NCBI RefSeq assembly: GCF_902459655.1
Contig: NZ_CABPSB010000006.1
Location: 238,149 to 302,148 of the forward strand
Reading direction: 5' to 3'
DNA from: Pandoraea anhela
Lineage (GTDB): Bacteria > Pseudomonadota > Gammaproteobacteria > Burkholderiales > Burkholderiaceae
Length of the DNA stretch: 64,000 bases
A program made the position numbers and the translations under genes. Below the pieces are notes generated by a model. That model made no database searches and was not told where the DNA came from. It saw nothing but the letters and a program-made list of their open reading frames with translations. Positions 1 to 8,875 of this stretch are shown here, in pieces. Numbering within the stretch: the first letter of the stretch is position 1; each line of letters begins with the position of its first letter.

Positions 1-1
1 G

Positions 2-919
2 CTGGGCCGCGCCCCCATCGAATCGGTGCTCGATGTCGGCGTGCGCGCCATCAATTCGCTGCTCACCGTGGGACGCGGCCAACGCATGGGCCTGTTCGCA
101 GGCTCGGGCGTCGGCAAGAGCGTGCTGCTCGGCATGATGGCCCGCTTCACGCAGGCCGAAGTCATCGTCGTGGGTCTGATCGGCGAACGTGGCCGCGAAG
201 TGAAGGATTTCATCGAGAACATTCTGGGGCCGGACGGCCTGGCGCGCTCCGTCGTCGTGGCCGCGCCGGCGGGCGTCTCGCCGCTGCTGCGCTTGCAGGG
301 CGCGGCCTACGCCACCACGCTGGCCGAGTACTTCCGCGATCAGGGCAAAGACGTGCTGCTGATCATGGATTCGCTCACCCGTTACGCCATGGCGCAGCGT
401 GAAATCGCGCTCGCCATCGGTGAGCCGCCGGCCACGAAGGGTTATCCGCCTTCCGTGTTCGCCAAGCTGCCGGCGCTCGTCGAGCGCGCCGGCAACGGCC
501 CGGACGGCGGCGGCTCGATCACGGCGTTCTACACCGTGCTGACCGAAGGCGACGACCAGCAAGACCCGATTGCCGACTCCGCGCGCGCCATTCTCGACGG
601 CCACATCGTGCTGTCGCGCCAGCTTGCCGAGTCGGGTCACTACCCCGCCATCGACATCGAACAATCGATCAGCCGTGCCATGGCCGCGCTCATCGACGAC
701 GCCCAGTTCGATACCGTGCGCCGCTTCAAGCAGATGCTGTCTCGCTACCAGCGCAACCGCGACCTCATCAACGTGGGCGCATACGCACCGGGCAGCGACC
801 CGATGCTCGATCAGGCGATCGAGCTCTATCCCCGACTCGAGAGCTTCCTGCAACAGGGCATGCGCGAGCGGGCCAGTTATCCGGACGCCGTGCAGCAGTT
901 GCGCGGCCTGTTCCACTAA
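2..919 (+). CDS. fliI: Flagellum-specific ATPase FliI (3' part; start lies before the window)
   Basis: FliI is the F1-like ATPase of the flagellar type III export apparatus. It sits at the cytoplasmic base and feeds unfolded substrates to the FlhA/FlhB gate. The reading frame is already open at base 2 ([18 protein letters not shown]), so about the first 150 residues of a ~450-residue protein are missing. The visible 305 residues hold the Walker A loop GSGVGKS (about residues 35-41), the [11 protein letters not shown] signature of flagellar/type III ATPases, and a Walker B strand [11 protein letters not shown] followed by [11 protein letters not shown] at 26 could be mistaken for a start, but it falls inside the conserved nucleotide-binding domain. 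fliJ follows after 12 bp, as usual for this operon. Confidence 0.97.
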   Translation: MGRAPIESVLDVGVRAINSLLTVGRGQRMGLFAGSGVGKSVLLGMMARFTQAEVIVVGLIGERGREVKDFIENILGPDGLARSVVVAAPAGVSPLLRLQGAAYATTLAEYFRDQGKDVLLIMDSLTRYAMAQREIALAIGEPPATKGYPPSVFAKLPALVERAGNGPDGGGSITAFYTVLTEGDDQQDPIADSARAILDGHIVLSRQLAESGHYPAIDIEQSISRAMAALIDDAQFDTVRRFKQMLSRYQRNRDLINVGAYAPGSDPMLDQAIELYPRLESFLQQGMRERASYPDAVQQLRGLFH

Positions 920-931
920 TCGGAGGCGGCC

Positions 932-1384
932 ATGAATTCCACCCTGCCCCTCAAGTTGCTCATCGAACTCGCCCAGAAGGACGTGGACGAAGCGGCGCGC
1001 CTGCTCGGCGAGCGTCAGACGCAACGCGCGGAAGTCGAGCGTCAGCTCGAAGCGCTGCGTCAGTATCGTCACGAATACCGTACGCGCATGCAGACGGCGA
1101 CGATTCAGGGCATGGCGGGCTGCGACTGGCGCAACTTCCAGCAATTCATCGATACACTCGACACCGCCATCGGACAGCAGGCCATGCTGCTCCAGCAGGC
1201 GGAAGAGCGTCTGGCGGCAGCGCGCCGCGAATGGCAGGCGCAGCAGCGCCGGCTGAACTCCTTCGGCACGCTCGCTTCGCGCGAACAAGCCCGCACCGCC
1301 CTGCGGGTGGCGCGTCGCGAGCAGAAGGAAAACGACGAGTACGCCGCGCGCAGCCTGCGCCGTCGTGCCGAATCCCCGATTTGA
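932..1384 (+). CDS. fliJ: Flagellar export chaperone/stalk protein FliJ
   Basis: This 150-residue, almost wholly helical protein is rich in Glu, Gln and Arg and has no membrane segment. It has the length and coiled-coil character of FliJ, which inserts into the FliI hexamer like a gamma stalk and recycles export chaperones. Sequence similarity within the family is low, so the call rests mainly on size, coiled coil (about residues 10-50 and 75-130) and position between fliI and fliK. The start is supported by a GGAGG ribosome binding site seven bases upstream. The 3' end lies 19 bp before the fliK start. Confidence 0.9.
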   Translation: MNSTLPLKLLIELAQKDVDEAARLLGERQTQRAEVERQLEALRQYRHEYRTRMQTATIQGMAGCDWRNFQQFIDTLDTAIGQQAMLLQQAEERLAAARREWQAQQRRLNSFGTLASREQARTALRVARREQKENDEYAARSLRRRAESPI

Positions 1385-1403
1385 AGGAATAGGTGAGCCC
1401 ACT

Positions 1404-2855
1404 ATGTCGATTCTGAGCTTCCTGACCGATGCCGCCAGCGCCGCCGCGCAGGCCGTGAACGGAAACAACCGCGCCGGATCGTCGAACAACGACGACGCCG
1501 GCGCACTGCCCTTCGCCGCCGTGCTCTCGCAACAGACGCGTCAAACCGTCCAGCCGAGCGCCGCCGGCACGAACAACAACGCCACGCAGGCCAATCAGAC
1601 GAATTCGTCCGATGCCGCGAACGGCAGCACCAAGTCGGCGGATAACGCGTCGAACAGTCAGACCGCGCAGGCAGGCCAGACCGGGCAGTCGGGGCAGTCA
1701 GGGCAAACGAGCGCTTCGAACAAACCTTCGAAGTCCAATACCGACAACAGCCAGGACGACGAAGACGACGCACAGGCGAGCGCCGCCCCCGGCGACCCGG
1801 CCGCTGCGCTGGCCGTCGCCCTCGCCGCAATGAACAACGCGCCGTTGCAAATCACGACGCCGGCCGCCGCGCCCACCACCGCGGCCGACGCCACCGTCAC
1901 CGACGGCAAGCCCGGCGGCACGGGAGCGGCCATCACGGCAGCCGTCGCCGGCGCGATGCAGGCCGCCGGCGCCGCCCAACTGACCGGCCAGCCGCCGGCA
2001 GGCGCCGATACCGCGACCGACGCCAAGGCAACGACCACGGCAACCGCCTCCGGCACACCGGCAAAGGGCACGTTAACGCCCGCGGCCGCCACGACCAGCC
2101 CGACGGGCGGCATCTCGCTCGACGCGCTGGCGAAGAACGCCACCGCCGCCCAAACCGCGACGACGGCGCAGCCGGCGGCCACCGACGCAAAGGCTGCGCT
2201 GCTCGCGGGCACCGACGCGCAGACGGCGCAACGCATGGCCGACGCCCTCGCGCAGGCGCAGGGCAACCGCGACGCCGCCTCGCAGGCCATCACTGCCGCG
2301 ACGCAGGCGGCTGCCCAGGCCGCCCAGACGGCAACGCCCGCCATCGACGCCCAACCGCAGTTGCAAGCCCAGGCCAATCTGCCCGCCGCCCTGGCGCTGA
2401 ATGCGCGCGTCGGCACACAGGACTGGAACAACCAGCTCTCGCAGCAAGTGGTGTGGCTCTCCGGCGCCCATGCCCAAACGGCGCAACTGAGCCTGAATCC
2501 GCCGGATCTCGGTCCGCTGCACGTGGTGCTGAACGTGGCGAACGATTCGGCGCAGGCGATGTTCGTCTCGCAACACGCCGCCGTTCGCGACGCCGTACAG
2601 GCTGCGCTGCCGCAATTGCGTGAAAGTCTTGCCAACAACGGCATCGCGCTGGGTAACGCGACGGTGAGCAGCGACAGCTCGCAACAACAGGCGTTCGCCC
2701 AGCAGGGCGCAAACGGCAATGGCAACGGAAACGGCAATAGCGGCAACGGACGTGGCACGCCGGGCTTCGGCCAGACGGCGGACGACGCCGCCATCGCCAC
2801 GACGGTGAACGTGCCGGTGCGCGCGAGCAACGGCTTCGTCGACACGTTCGCGTAA
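1404..2855 (+). CDS. fliK: Flagellar hook-length control protein FliK
   Basis: FliK is exported during hook growth. It measures hook length and then makes FlhB switch export from hook to filament substrates. The protein has 483 residues. The first ~340 are a low-complexity Ala/Thr/Gln/Asn-rich stretch, including a short Gly-Gln-Ser repeat near residues 95-110, as expected of the ruler part. Residues ~350-440 match the globular Flg_hook domain, with LSLNPPDLGPLHVVL and a following amphipathic helix. The tail carries an Asn-Gly repeat. The ATG at 1404 is preceded by AAGGAATAGG; a longer reading frame from 1365 would overlap fliJ and lacks a site. A hairpin follows the stop codon. Confidence 0.93.
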   Translation: MSILSFLTDAASAAAQAVNGNNRAGSSNNDDAGALPFAAVLSQQTRQTVQPSAAGTNNNATQANQTNSSDAANGSTKSADNASNSQTAQAGQTGQSGQSGQTSASNKPSKSNTDNSQDDEDDAQASAAPGDPAAALAVALAAMNNAPLQITTPAAAPTTAADATVTDGKPGGTGAAITAAVAGAMQAAGAAQLTGQPPAGADTATDAKATTTATASGTPAKGTLTPAAATTSPTGGISLDALAKNATAAQTATTAQPAATDAKAALLAGTDAQTAQRMADALAQAQGNRDAASQAITAATQAAAQAAQTATPAIDAQPQLQAQANLPAALALNARVGTQDWNNQLSQQVVWLSGAHAQTAQLSLNPPDLGPLHVVLNVANDSAQAMFVSQHAAVRDAVQAALPQLRESLANNGIALGNATVSSDSSQQQAFAQQGANGNGNGNGNSGNGRGTPGFGQTADDAAIATTVNVPVRASNGFVDTFA

Positions 2856-2870
2856 TCGCGTAAGCGTGCC

Positions 2871-2904
2871 CGAGACCCCGGCGCCCCAGCGCCGGACCGT
2901 CTCG
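2871..2904 (+). terminator. Hairpin after fliK, possible terminator
   Basis: The sequence forms a two-part stem (CGAGAC with GTCTCG outside, GGCGC with GCGCC inside) starting 15 bp after the fliK stop codon. No T-run follows, so it may be a weak intrinsic terminator or an mRNA-stabilising structure separating fliIJK from fliL-R. Confidence 0.45.
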
Positions 2905-3000
2905 AAAACCGGCACGAACAACGGGCCTCCATGGCGTTGCGCGCCCGCTCCGCCGGCCTCTACGGGCCGCGACCGGGTGACGCACCGCATCATGGCGCCC

Positions 3001-3028
3001 TAAAGCAAGCGGGTTTTTCTGCCGTTAA
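3001..3028 (+). promoter_or_regulatory. Sigma-28 (FliA)-like promoter before fliL
   Basis: TAAA at 3001-3004 and GCCGTTAA at 3021-3028 match the sigma-28 boxes (TAAA, GCCGATAA). The spacer is 16 nt rather than the usual 15. It lies 97 bp upstream of the fliL start in the 269-bp gap after fliK. The -10 match is strong; the longer spacer lowers confidence. Confidence 0.5.
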
Positions 3029-3124
3029 GACAAAGACGCGAGTTAAACGCGATTGTCCCTTCTTTTCGGCCGATCACCCCGTGGCGGGTTAGCCGACAAT
3101 CATTACCCAATAGCAGGCGAATAC

Positions 3125-3607
3125 ATGGCAAATCCCGCACCGACGCAAGCCGCGGCTCCCTCCGGAGGGGGCATGCGCAAATGGATTCTGTTGATCGTGG
3201 CGGTTGCGCTCATGGCAGCGGCCGGCGCGGCAACGGCCGTGTATTTGCTGACCGGACGTCACGAAACGGCCAAAGCACCGCCTCCCCCGCCGCCGCCCGT
3301 GTTTGTGAGCATGGATTCGTTCACGGTGAACCTCCAGGGCGACGACGGCGAGCGTTATCTGCACATCGGCCTGACGCTCAAGGTCGCGGACGCCGAAACG
3401 CAAGCCCGCATCACGCAGCACATGCCCGAAGTGCGTAGCCGCGTGTTGTTGTTGCTGTCGTCGAAGCAGCCGCAGGATCTGGCGACGATCGATGGCAAGC
3501 GCCGTCTGGCAAGCGAGATCCGTACGTTGGTCGCGCAGCCGTTCGCCGCCAACATGCCGCAGCAATCCGTGGGCGACGTCCTGTTCACCGCGTTTGTAAT
3601 TCAGTGA
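3125..3607 (+). CDS. fliL: Flagellar basal-body-associated protein FliL
   Basis: FliL is a single-pass inner-membrane protein that surrounds the stators and supports torque. The predicted product has 161 residues: a short cytoplasmic tail, one membrane helix at about residues 19-41 (WILLIVAVALMAAAG), a proline-rich linker (PPPPPPPVF), and a periplasmic domain with the FliL features FTVNLQGDDGERYLHIGL and VRSRVLLLLSSK. The ATG at 3125 has AGGCGA upstream and gives the usual length. The longer frame from 3053 adds residues unlike FliL. It heads the tightly packed fliLMNOPQR unit. Confidence 0.95.
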   Translation: MANPAPTQAAAPSGGGMRKWILLIVAVALMAAAGAATAVYLLTGRHETAKAPPPPPPPVFVSMDSFTVNLQGDDGERYLHIGLTLKVADAETQARITQHMPEVRSRVLLLLSSKQPQDLATIDGKRRLASEIRTLVAQPFAANMPQQSVGDVLFTAFVIQ

Positions 3608-3614
3608 GTGATTC

Positions 3615-4613
3615 ATGGCGCATGAGGAGTTCCTGTCGCAGGAAGAAGTCGATGCCCTTCTGAAGGGTGTCACCGGCGAACAGGATGACCGGTCCGAGTC
3701 GGAAGATAATGCCGGCATCAGGCCTTACAACATCGCGACGCAAGAGCGCATCGTGCGCGGGCGCATGCCCACGCTCGAAATCATCAACGACCGCTTCTCG
3801 CGACTGTTCCGCATTGCGCTGTTCAACTTCATGCGCCGCAGCGCCGAGATCTCGGTCAGCCCGGTGCGCGTACAGAAGTACAGCGAATTTATTCGCAACC
3901 TGCCTGTCCCGACCAACCTCAACCTGGTCCACATCAAGCCGCTACGCGGCACGGCGCTGTTCGTGTTCGATCCGAACCTCGTGTTCCTGGTGGTGGATAA
4001 CCTCTTCGGCGGCGACGGGCGGTTCCATACGCGTGTCGAAGGGCGCGACTTTACGCAGACCGAACAGCGCATCATCGCGCGGCTGCTCGATCTGGTGTTC
4101 GAGAATTACGGCGCCTCGTGGAAACCGGTGCACCCGGTCGAGTTCGAATACGTGCGTGCCGAGATGCATACGCAGTTCGCCAACGTCGCCACGCCCAACG
4201 AGGTCGTCGTCACGACCACGTTCGACATCGAGTTCGGCTCGGTCGGCGGCGAGTTCCACATCTGCATGCCCTACTCGATGATCGAGCCGCTGCGCGATCA
4301 GCTCTCGAGCCCGCTGCAAGGCGAAACGCTCGAAGTCGACAAGCGCTGGGTGCGTCTGCTCTCGCAACAGGTGCAGGCCGCCGATGTGGAGATCGTGACG
4401 AACCTGGCCCAGATCGACATGACGCTCTCGCAACTGCTCAACATGCGCGTGGGCGACGTGATCCCGCTCGACGTGCCCGAGGTGCTCGAAGCCAAGGTCG
4501 ACGGCGTGCCCGTGATGCACTGCAATTACGGCGTCTTCAATGGTCAATACGCGCTGCGCGTGAACCAGATGATCAACCATTCGCACAGCGATTACACGAA
4601 GGACAACGAGTGA
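3615..4613 (+). CDS. fliM: Flagellar motor switch protein FliM
   Basis: FliM is the middle C-ring subunit that binds phosphorylated CheY and FliG to reverse rotation. The 332-residue product begins with the CheY-binding peptide (LSQEEVDALL, residues 7-16). A middle domain follows with LFGGDGRF near residue 130, typical of the FliG-binding GGxxG loop. A C-terminal SpoA-type domain (about 245-320, MRVGDVIPLDVPE) pairs with FliN. It starts 7 bp after fliL, and its stop overlaps the fliN start as TGATG. Confidence 0.98.
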   Translation: MAHEEFLSQEEVDALLKGVTGEQDDRSESEDNAGIRPYNIATQERIVRGRMPTLEIINDRFSRLFRIALFNFMRRSAEISVSPVRVQKYSEFIRNLPVPTNLNLVHIKPLRGTALFVFDPNLVFLVVDNLFGGDGRFHTRVEGRDFTQTEQRIIARLLDLVFENYGASWKPVHPVEFEYVRAEMHTQFANVATPNEVVVTTTFDIEFGSVGGEFHICMPYSMIEPLRDQLSSPLQGETLEVDKRWVRLLSQQVQAADVEIVTNLAQIDMTLSQLLNMRVGDVIPLDVPEVLEAKVDGVPVMHCNYGVFNGQYALRVNQMINHSHSDYTKDNE

Positions 4614-5056
4614 TGAGCGATACCCCTCAAACGCCCGGTGACGACGCCCAGGCCATGGCGGACGAGTGGGCCAGCGCCATGGCGGAGCAGACCGCTGCCG
4701 AGCCGGCTGCCGCCACGGCACCGCAACCCGCCGCCGCCCCCCCCGTATTCCAGCCGCTGGCCGCCACGGCGGGCAATCCCGCGACGGCCACGCACAACGA
4801 CATCGACCTGATCCTCGACATCCCGGTTCAGATGACCGTGGAGTTGGGCCGCACCAAGATCGCCATCAAGAACCTGTTGCAACTGGCGCAGGGTTCCGTG
4901 GTGGAACTCGACGGCATGGCCGGCGAGCCGATGGACGTGCTGGTCAACGGATGCCTTATCGCCCAGGGCGAAGTGGTGGTCGTGAACGACAAGTTCGGCA
5001 TCCGCCTGACTGATATCATCACGCCATCCGAACGCATCCGTAAGCTCAACCGATGA
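4613..5056 (+). CDS. fliN: Flagellar motor switch protein FliN
   Basis: FliN is the lower C-ring subunit, which binds CheY-P and the FliH-FliI complex. The 147-residue product has an Ala/Pro-rich N-terminal ~55 residues, then a SpoA domain (about 65-145) with LDIPVQMTVELGRTKI, GSVVELDGMAGEPMDVLVNG and FGIRLTDIITPSERI, which are hallmarks of FliN. The ATG overlaps the fliM stop by one base, implying translational coupling. An upstream in-frame extension would run into fliM. Confidence 0.98.
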   Translation: MSDTPQTPGDDAQAMADEWASAMAEQTAAEPAAATAPQPAAAPPVFQPLAATAGNPATATHNDIDLILDIPVQMTVELGRTKIAIKNLLQLAQGSVVELDGMAGEPMDVLVNGCLIAQGEVVVVNDKFGIRLTDIITPSERIRKLNR

Positions 5057-5685
5057 TTGCAACGAAAGTCCGCGGCAAGCCCGTGCGGCGTGCTGCGGCA
5101 AGCAGCGCCACGGTGACGGCCGCCGCCCGTACCGTAGTCGACGCCGTTCGCACCATGGCGCGACGCCTGCCCGCCTCGAATCGCCTAAATCGTACGATTC
5201 GTACGATTCGTCCGAACCGCACGACCGGCCTGGCCCGCGCGGTCTTCGCCGGCCTCGGCTGTCTTCCCCTCGCCAACGCTTACGCTCAGGGCGCCGCCTC
5301 GCAGGCGGCGGCCGTGCCGAGCCTTGGCGGCGCGGGCATCGTGCAGACCGGCTTCGGCCTCGTGCTCGTGCTCGCGCTGCTGTTCGGGCTGGCATGGCTG
5401 GCCAAGCGCTTCGGGCTGCAACGCCCGCTAGGCGGCGGCAACGTACGCATCGTAGGTAGCGCCGCCGTGGGACAGCGCGAACGCGTGGTCGTGGTGGAAG
5501 TGGCAGGCGACTGGGTGGTGCTCGGCGTGGCGCCGGGTCAGGTACGCAGCCTGCATGTGATCGACGCCGATCGCGTCGCCGATCTGCCGGCGGCCCCCGC
5601 TGCCGCCCATCCGGGTGCGCAGGCCAATCGCGCCGCGCAGGCTTTTGCGCAAAAGCTGCGCGAATCGATGAAGAAGGATTCCTGA
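5053..5685 (+). CDS. fliO: Flagellar biosynthesis protein FliO
   Basis: FliO is a membrane protein that assists assembly of the FliP ring of the export gate. The 210-residue product has one strong membrane helix (about residues 98-117, [20 protein letters not shown]), preceded by a signal-like stretch, and then the cytoplasmic FliO domain with [23 protein letters not shown]. The ATG overlaps the fliN stop (ATGA). The ~75 residues before the hydrophobic region are basic and contain a small repeat ([11 protein letters not shown]), longer than in many FliO proteins. A later ATG at 5155 is an alternative start, so the N-terminus is uncertain. Confidence 0.92.
   Translation: MIATKVRGKPVRRAAASSATVTAAARTVVDAVRTMARRLPASNRLNRTIRTIRPNRTTGLARAVFAGLGCLPLANAYAQGAASQAAAVPSLGGAGIVQTGFGLVLVLALLFGLAWLAKRFGLQRPLGGGNVRIVGSAAVGQRERVVVVEVAGDWVVLGVAPGQVRSLHVIDADRVADLPAAPAAAHPGAQANRAAQAFAQKLRESMKKDS
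5191..5217 (+). repeat. Short 9-bp tandem repeat inside fliO
   Basis: Two exact copies of CGTACGATT and a diverged third (CGTCCGAAC) lie in frame and encode the [11 protein letters not shown] stretch. Flanking bases suggest further decayed units on both sides. Confidence 0.7.
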
Positions 5686-6452
5686 TGTCGCGCGGCCTGC
5701 CCCGCTTCCTGATGCTCGGTCTGGCGCTGGCGTGCCTCGTCGGTATGGCCTTGCCGGGGGCGGCTTTCGCGCAGGCCACGTTGCCGGCGTTCACCACAAC
5801 GCCGTCGCCCGGCGGCGGACAGACCTACTCGCTGTCCGTGCAGACGATGCTGCTGCTCACGTCGCTGGGTTTCCTGCCCGCGATGTTGTTGATGATGACC
5901 GCCTTCACGCGCATCATCATCGTGCTCTCGCTGCTGCGCCATGCCATCGGCGTGACGACCTCGCCGCCGAACCAGATCCTTATCGGTCTGGCGCTCTTTC
6001 TGACGTTCTTCGTCATGTCGCCCGTGCTCGATCAGGTCTATACGAACGCCTATCAGCCGTTCGCGGCGAACAAGATCAGCTTCGAGCAGGCCATCGACAC
6101 CGGCGCCAAGCCGTTCCACTCCTTCATGCTCAAGCAAACGCGCGAAGCGGATCTCGCACTGTTCGCCAAGCTCGCCAAGACCCCGCCGATGAACGGCCCG
6201 GAAGACGTGCCGATGCGCATTCTCGTGCCCGCCTTCGCGACGAGCGAGCTGAAAACGGCCTTCCAGATCGGTTTCACGATCTTCATCCCGTTCCTGATCA
6301 TCGATCTGGTGGTCGCGAGCGTGCTCATGGCCATGGGGATGATGATGGTCTCGCCCTCCACGGTGTCGCTGCCGTTCAAGCTGATGCTGTTCGTGGTGGT
6401 CGATGGCTGGCAATTGCTGCTGGGCTCGTTGGCCCAGAGCTTCACGATGTAG
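5685..6452 (+). CDS. fliP: Flagellar export gate protein FliP
   Basis: FliP forms the pentameric core of the export gate in the inner membrane. The 255-residue product starts with a cleavable signal peptide (ending GAAFA, about residue 28), as is typical for FliP. Membrane segments lie near 48-68, 90-110, 190-210 and 220-240. The family signature [19 protein letters not shown] and the block [19 protein letters not shown] are present. The start codon overlaps the fliO stop (TGATG). Confidence 0.98.
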   Translation: MSRGLPRFLMLGLALACLVGMALPGAAFAQATLPAFTTTPSPGGGQTYSLSVQTMLLLTSLGFLPAMLLMMTAFTRIIIVLSLLRHAIGVTTSPPNQILIGLALFLTFFVMSPVLDQVYTNAYQPFAANKISFEQAIDTGAKPFHSFMLKQTREADLALFAKLAKTPPMNGPEDVPMRILVPAFATSELKTAFQIGFTIFIPFLIIDLVVASVLMAMGMMMVSPSTVSLPFKLMLFVVVDGWQLLLGSLAQSFTM

Positions 6453-6468
6453 CGGGGAGGCCACCGAA

Positions 6469-6738
6469 ATGACTCCGGAAACCGTCATGGCGCTGGCCCA
6501 TCAGGCCATGCAGGTGTGCCTGCTGCTCGCCGCCCCGCTGCTGATCGTCGCCCTCGTCTCGGGCCTGCTCGTGAGCCTGTTTCAGGCCGCCACGCAGATC
6601 AACGAAATGACGCTGTCGTTCATCCCCAAGCTGCTCGCCGTGTTCATCACGCTCGTGGTCGCCGGCCCGTGGATGCTCAACATGATGGTCGACTACATGC
6701 GTCAGTTGCTCACCGGCATTCCCGGCCTCGTCGGGTAA
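6469..6738 (+). CDS. fliQ: Flagellar export gate protein FliQ
   Basis: This 89-residue protein has two hydrophobic helices (about residues 14-40 and 48-75) and the FliQ signature LLIVALVSGLLVSLFQAATQ followed by INEMTLSFIPK. FliQ packs around the FliP-FliR core of the export gate. The start at 6469 has GGGGAGG upstream and lies 16 bp after fliP. An upstream frame that runs into fliP was rejected. Confidence 0.97.
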   Translation: MTPETVMALAHQAMQVCLLLAAPLLIVALVSGLLVSLFQAATQINEMTLSFIPKLLAVFITLVVAGPWMLNMMVDYMRQLLTGIPGLVG

Positions 6739-6749
6739 GCCGCCCGGCC

Positions 6750-7541
6750 TTGATCAGCTTCACCTACGACCAGCTCTCGGGCGTCATCGCGACGTTCCTT
6801 TTCCCGTTCGTGCGTTTGCTCGCGCTGTCCATGACGGCGCCGCTGTTCGGCGACTCAAGGGTGCCGGGCACGGTCAAGATCGGTCTGGCGGGCATCGTCG
6901 CCCTCACGCTCGCCCCCCTGATCGGTCCCGCACCCGCCGTTTCGCCCTTCTCCTGGGAAGGCCTCTGGATTCTCGTCCAGCAGATGATCATCGGCGCGGC
7001 GCTGGGCTGGTGCATGCAGATCGTGTTCTCCGCCGTGAGCATGGCGGGCGACTTCGTCGGGCTGCAAATGGGCCTGTCGTTCGCCACGCTGCTCAACCCC
7101 AACGCCGACGGCAGCACCGCCGTGCTCGGCATGCTGCTCAACGTGGTCATCATGCTCGTGTTCCTCGCGACCAACGGGCATCTGGTGATGTACGCAACGC
7201 TGGTGCAGAGCTTCGACGTGTTGCCGATCTCGGGCACGCCGCTGTCCGTGGGCGGATGGCACTACCTCGCGATGCTGGGCGGGCAGTTGTTTTCGCTGGC
7301 GCTGATGCTCTCGCTACCGCTCGTCGCGGCGCTGCTGATCTGCAATCTGGCGCTGGGCATTCTGAACCGCGCCGCGCCGCAGCTGAATATCTTCGCCGTG
7401 GGCTTTCCGCTCACGCTGGGTGTCGGTCTGGTGGTGCTCGAACTGATGATGCCGCGCATTGCGCCCGTGCTGGACCACTTCAACGCCATCGGCATCGACA
7501 TGATGATCCGGGCGACGGCCGCCTTCGTGCCGAAGCCCTGA
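6750..7541 (+). CDS. fliR: Flagellar export gate protein FliR
   Basis: FliR completes the FliPQR export gate. The product of 263 residues has about six hydrophobic segments and family blocks such as RLLALSMTAPLFG, FVGLQMGLSFATLLNP and AAPQLNIFAVGFPLTLGVGL. No ATG precedes the first conserved segment. The best start is TTG at 6750, giving MISFTYDQLSGVIATFLFPF, a normal FliR N-terminus, 11 bp after the fliQ stop; no strong ribosome binding site is visible, so coupling to fliQ is likely. It is the last gene of the plus-strand fli unit. Confidence 0.95.
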   Translation: MISFTYDQLSGVIATFLFPFVRLLALSMTAPLFGDSRVPGTVKIGLAGIVALTLAPLIGPAPAVSPFSWEGLWILVQQMIIGAALGWCMQIVFSAVSMAGDFVGLQMGLSFATLLNPNADGSTAVLGMLLNVVIMLVFLATNGHLVMYATLVQSFDVLPISGTPLSVGGWHYLAMLGGQLFSLALMLSLPLVAALLICNLALGILNRAAPQLNIFAVGFPLTLGVGLVVLELMMPRIAPVLDHFNAIGIDMMIRATAAFVPKP

Positions 7542-7579
7542 GCGGTGCACCTTCGTCACTCCCCGCGCTCAAAATGAAA

Positions 7580-7601
7580 CAGGCCGCCCGAAGGCGGCCT
7601 G
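7580..7601. terminator. Bidirectional hairpin between fliR and flgL
   Basis: A perfect 9-bp stem (CAGGCCGCC and GGCGGCCTG) with a CGAA tetraloop lies between the convergent ends of fliR and flgL. It can act as a terminator for both; the A-run upstream gives a T-rich tail only for the minus-strand transcript. Confidence 0.8.
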
Positions 7602-7622
7602 TGAGGTGTTGCGGCGTTGCGA

Positions 7623-8858
7623 TCAGAGCATGCTGAACAGCGACAGCTTCTGCGTCTGGATGAAGGTTTGCTGCGACGCTTGCAGCGATGCCTGCTGCTG
7701 CGCGAACTGGCTCGTCGCGGAGACGATGTCCACGTCGAGCAGGTCCTGCAACTGGGACGTGTAAGCCAGATCGTTGGCGCTGCCGATGTCGTTGAGCGTG
7801 GTCACCTCGTTCATGCGCGAGCCGACCGTCGTGCGCAAGGTCGTCACGTTGTCGTAGCTGTTGCCGAACATCTGGTTGAACGTGGTCAGAGCGTTCGTCA
7901 TGTTGGCCGCGCCCGCCGGACCCTGCGCATTGATCGGCGTCTTGAGCGTGTTGATCAGCGCTTGCAGATTGTCGAACACATTCGTGCTGGACTTGCCGGG
8001 CGGATCCACCTTGAAGGTGTCGCCTGCGGCCGGCGCGCCCGTGAACGTCACCGACTTGCCGGCGAACGTGATCGGCTGCCCCGAGGTGTACACACCCGTG
8101 ACGTCGGGCGCCGTGGTGTTCGTCAGGTCCTTGACCGTGTAGTTCGTGGTCGGCGGCGTCGTGGTGTTGTCGATCGCGAAGCTGATCGAGAACTGATGAT
8201 TGGCCGCTGCGTTGGTCACGTCCGTCGTCGAGACCGGCGTGTACGTGGCCGTCCCCGTGTTCGACAGGCTGCCGCTGATCACCGTGCTTGCCGTCGCCGG
8301 CTGAATCGACTGGAAGATGTTCGAGCCGATGTCGTTGATCGCGATCTGGCGGTTCGGGCCGACCTGAACGTACCGGATACCGGTATCGCCCGCATAGCTC
8401 GCGCCTGTCGGTGTGGCGACATAGGCGGCCGAATTGCCCATGAACCCCGAAAACAGGTACTGGCCGTTCGCGTCGGTCGTGTTGGCGAGCGATAGCAGTT
8501 GCTGGAAGCTCGATTGCAGATCGGTCGCAATGGCCGAGCGATCGTTGTCGTTGAGCGATGCGCTGCCGGCGGCCACCACTTGCGACATGACGTGTTGCAG
8601 CGTGTTGACGATGCTGCCGAAGGTCTGGTCTTCGAGCTGTAATGCCGTCGTGGCCGAACTTCGGTTCGTCGCGTACTGCTTGTTCATGTCCTTGTCCTGC
8701 GACACGGCCACCGCCTGCGCCGACGCCAGCGGGTCGTCGCTCGGCGTGGTCACGCGCTTGCCCGAGGTGAGCTGCGCTTGCGTGTTGAGCAGATCGGAGA
8801 CGTTACGGCTCATGGCCGACGACCCCTGATCGAAAATCATGCTGGTGCTGATGCGCAT
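7623..8858 (-). CDS. flgL: Flagellar hook-filament junction protein 3 FlgL
   Basis: FlgL joins the hook to the filament and resembles flagellin. The 411-residue product starts MRISTSMIFDQGSSAMSRN, a typical FlgL N-terminal helix, and has heptad-rich ends (about 1-135 and 330-411) flanking a variable Thr/Ala-rich middle. Flagellin-like features include LSLANTTDANGQYLFSGFMG. A GAGGAG site precedes the ATG. It lies 17 bp after flgK and ends at a hairpin terminator, so it closes the flgKL unit. Confidence 0.96.
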   Translation of the reverse strand: MRISTSMIFDQGSSAMSRNVSDLLNTQAQLTSGKRVTTPSDDPLASAQAVAVSQDKDMNKQYATNRSSATTALQLEDQTFGSIVNTLQHVMSQVVAAGSASLNDNDRSAIATDLQSSFQQLLSLANTTDANGQYLFSGFMGNSAAYVATPTGASYAGDTGIRYVQVGPNRQIAINDIGSNIFQSIQPATASTVISGSLSNTGTATYTPVSTTDVTNAAANHQFSISFAIDNTTTPPTTNYTVKDLTNTTAPDVTGVYTSGQPITFAGKSVTFTGAPAAGDTFKVDPPGKSSTNVFDNLQALINTLKTPINAQGPAGAANMTNALTTFNQMFGNSYDNVTTLRTTVGSRMNEVTTLNDIGSANDLAYTSQLQDLLDVDIVSATSQFAQQQASLQASQQTFIQTQKLSLFSML

Positions 8859-8875
8859 TTGTCGTCTCCTCAGCC

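Noticed and set aside
1658-2932. Long minus-strand frames opposite fliK
   Set aside because: They mirror the GC-rich low-complexity fliK sequence and give Ala/Cys/Arg-rich products without family features. fliK matches its family in the other strand.
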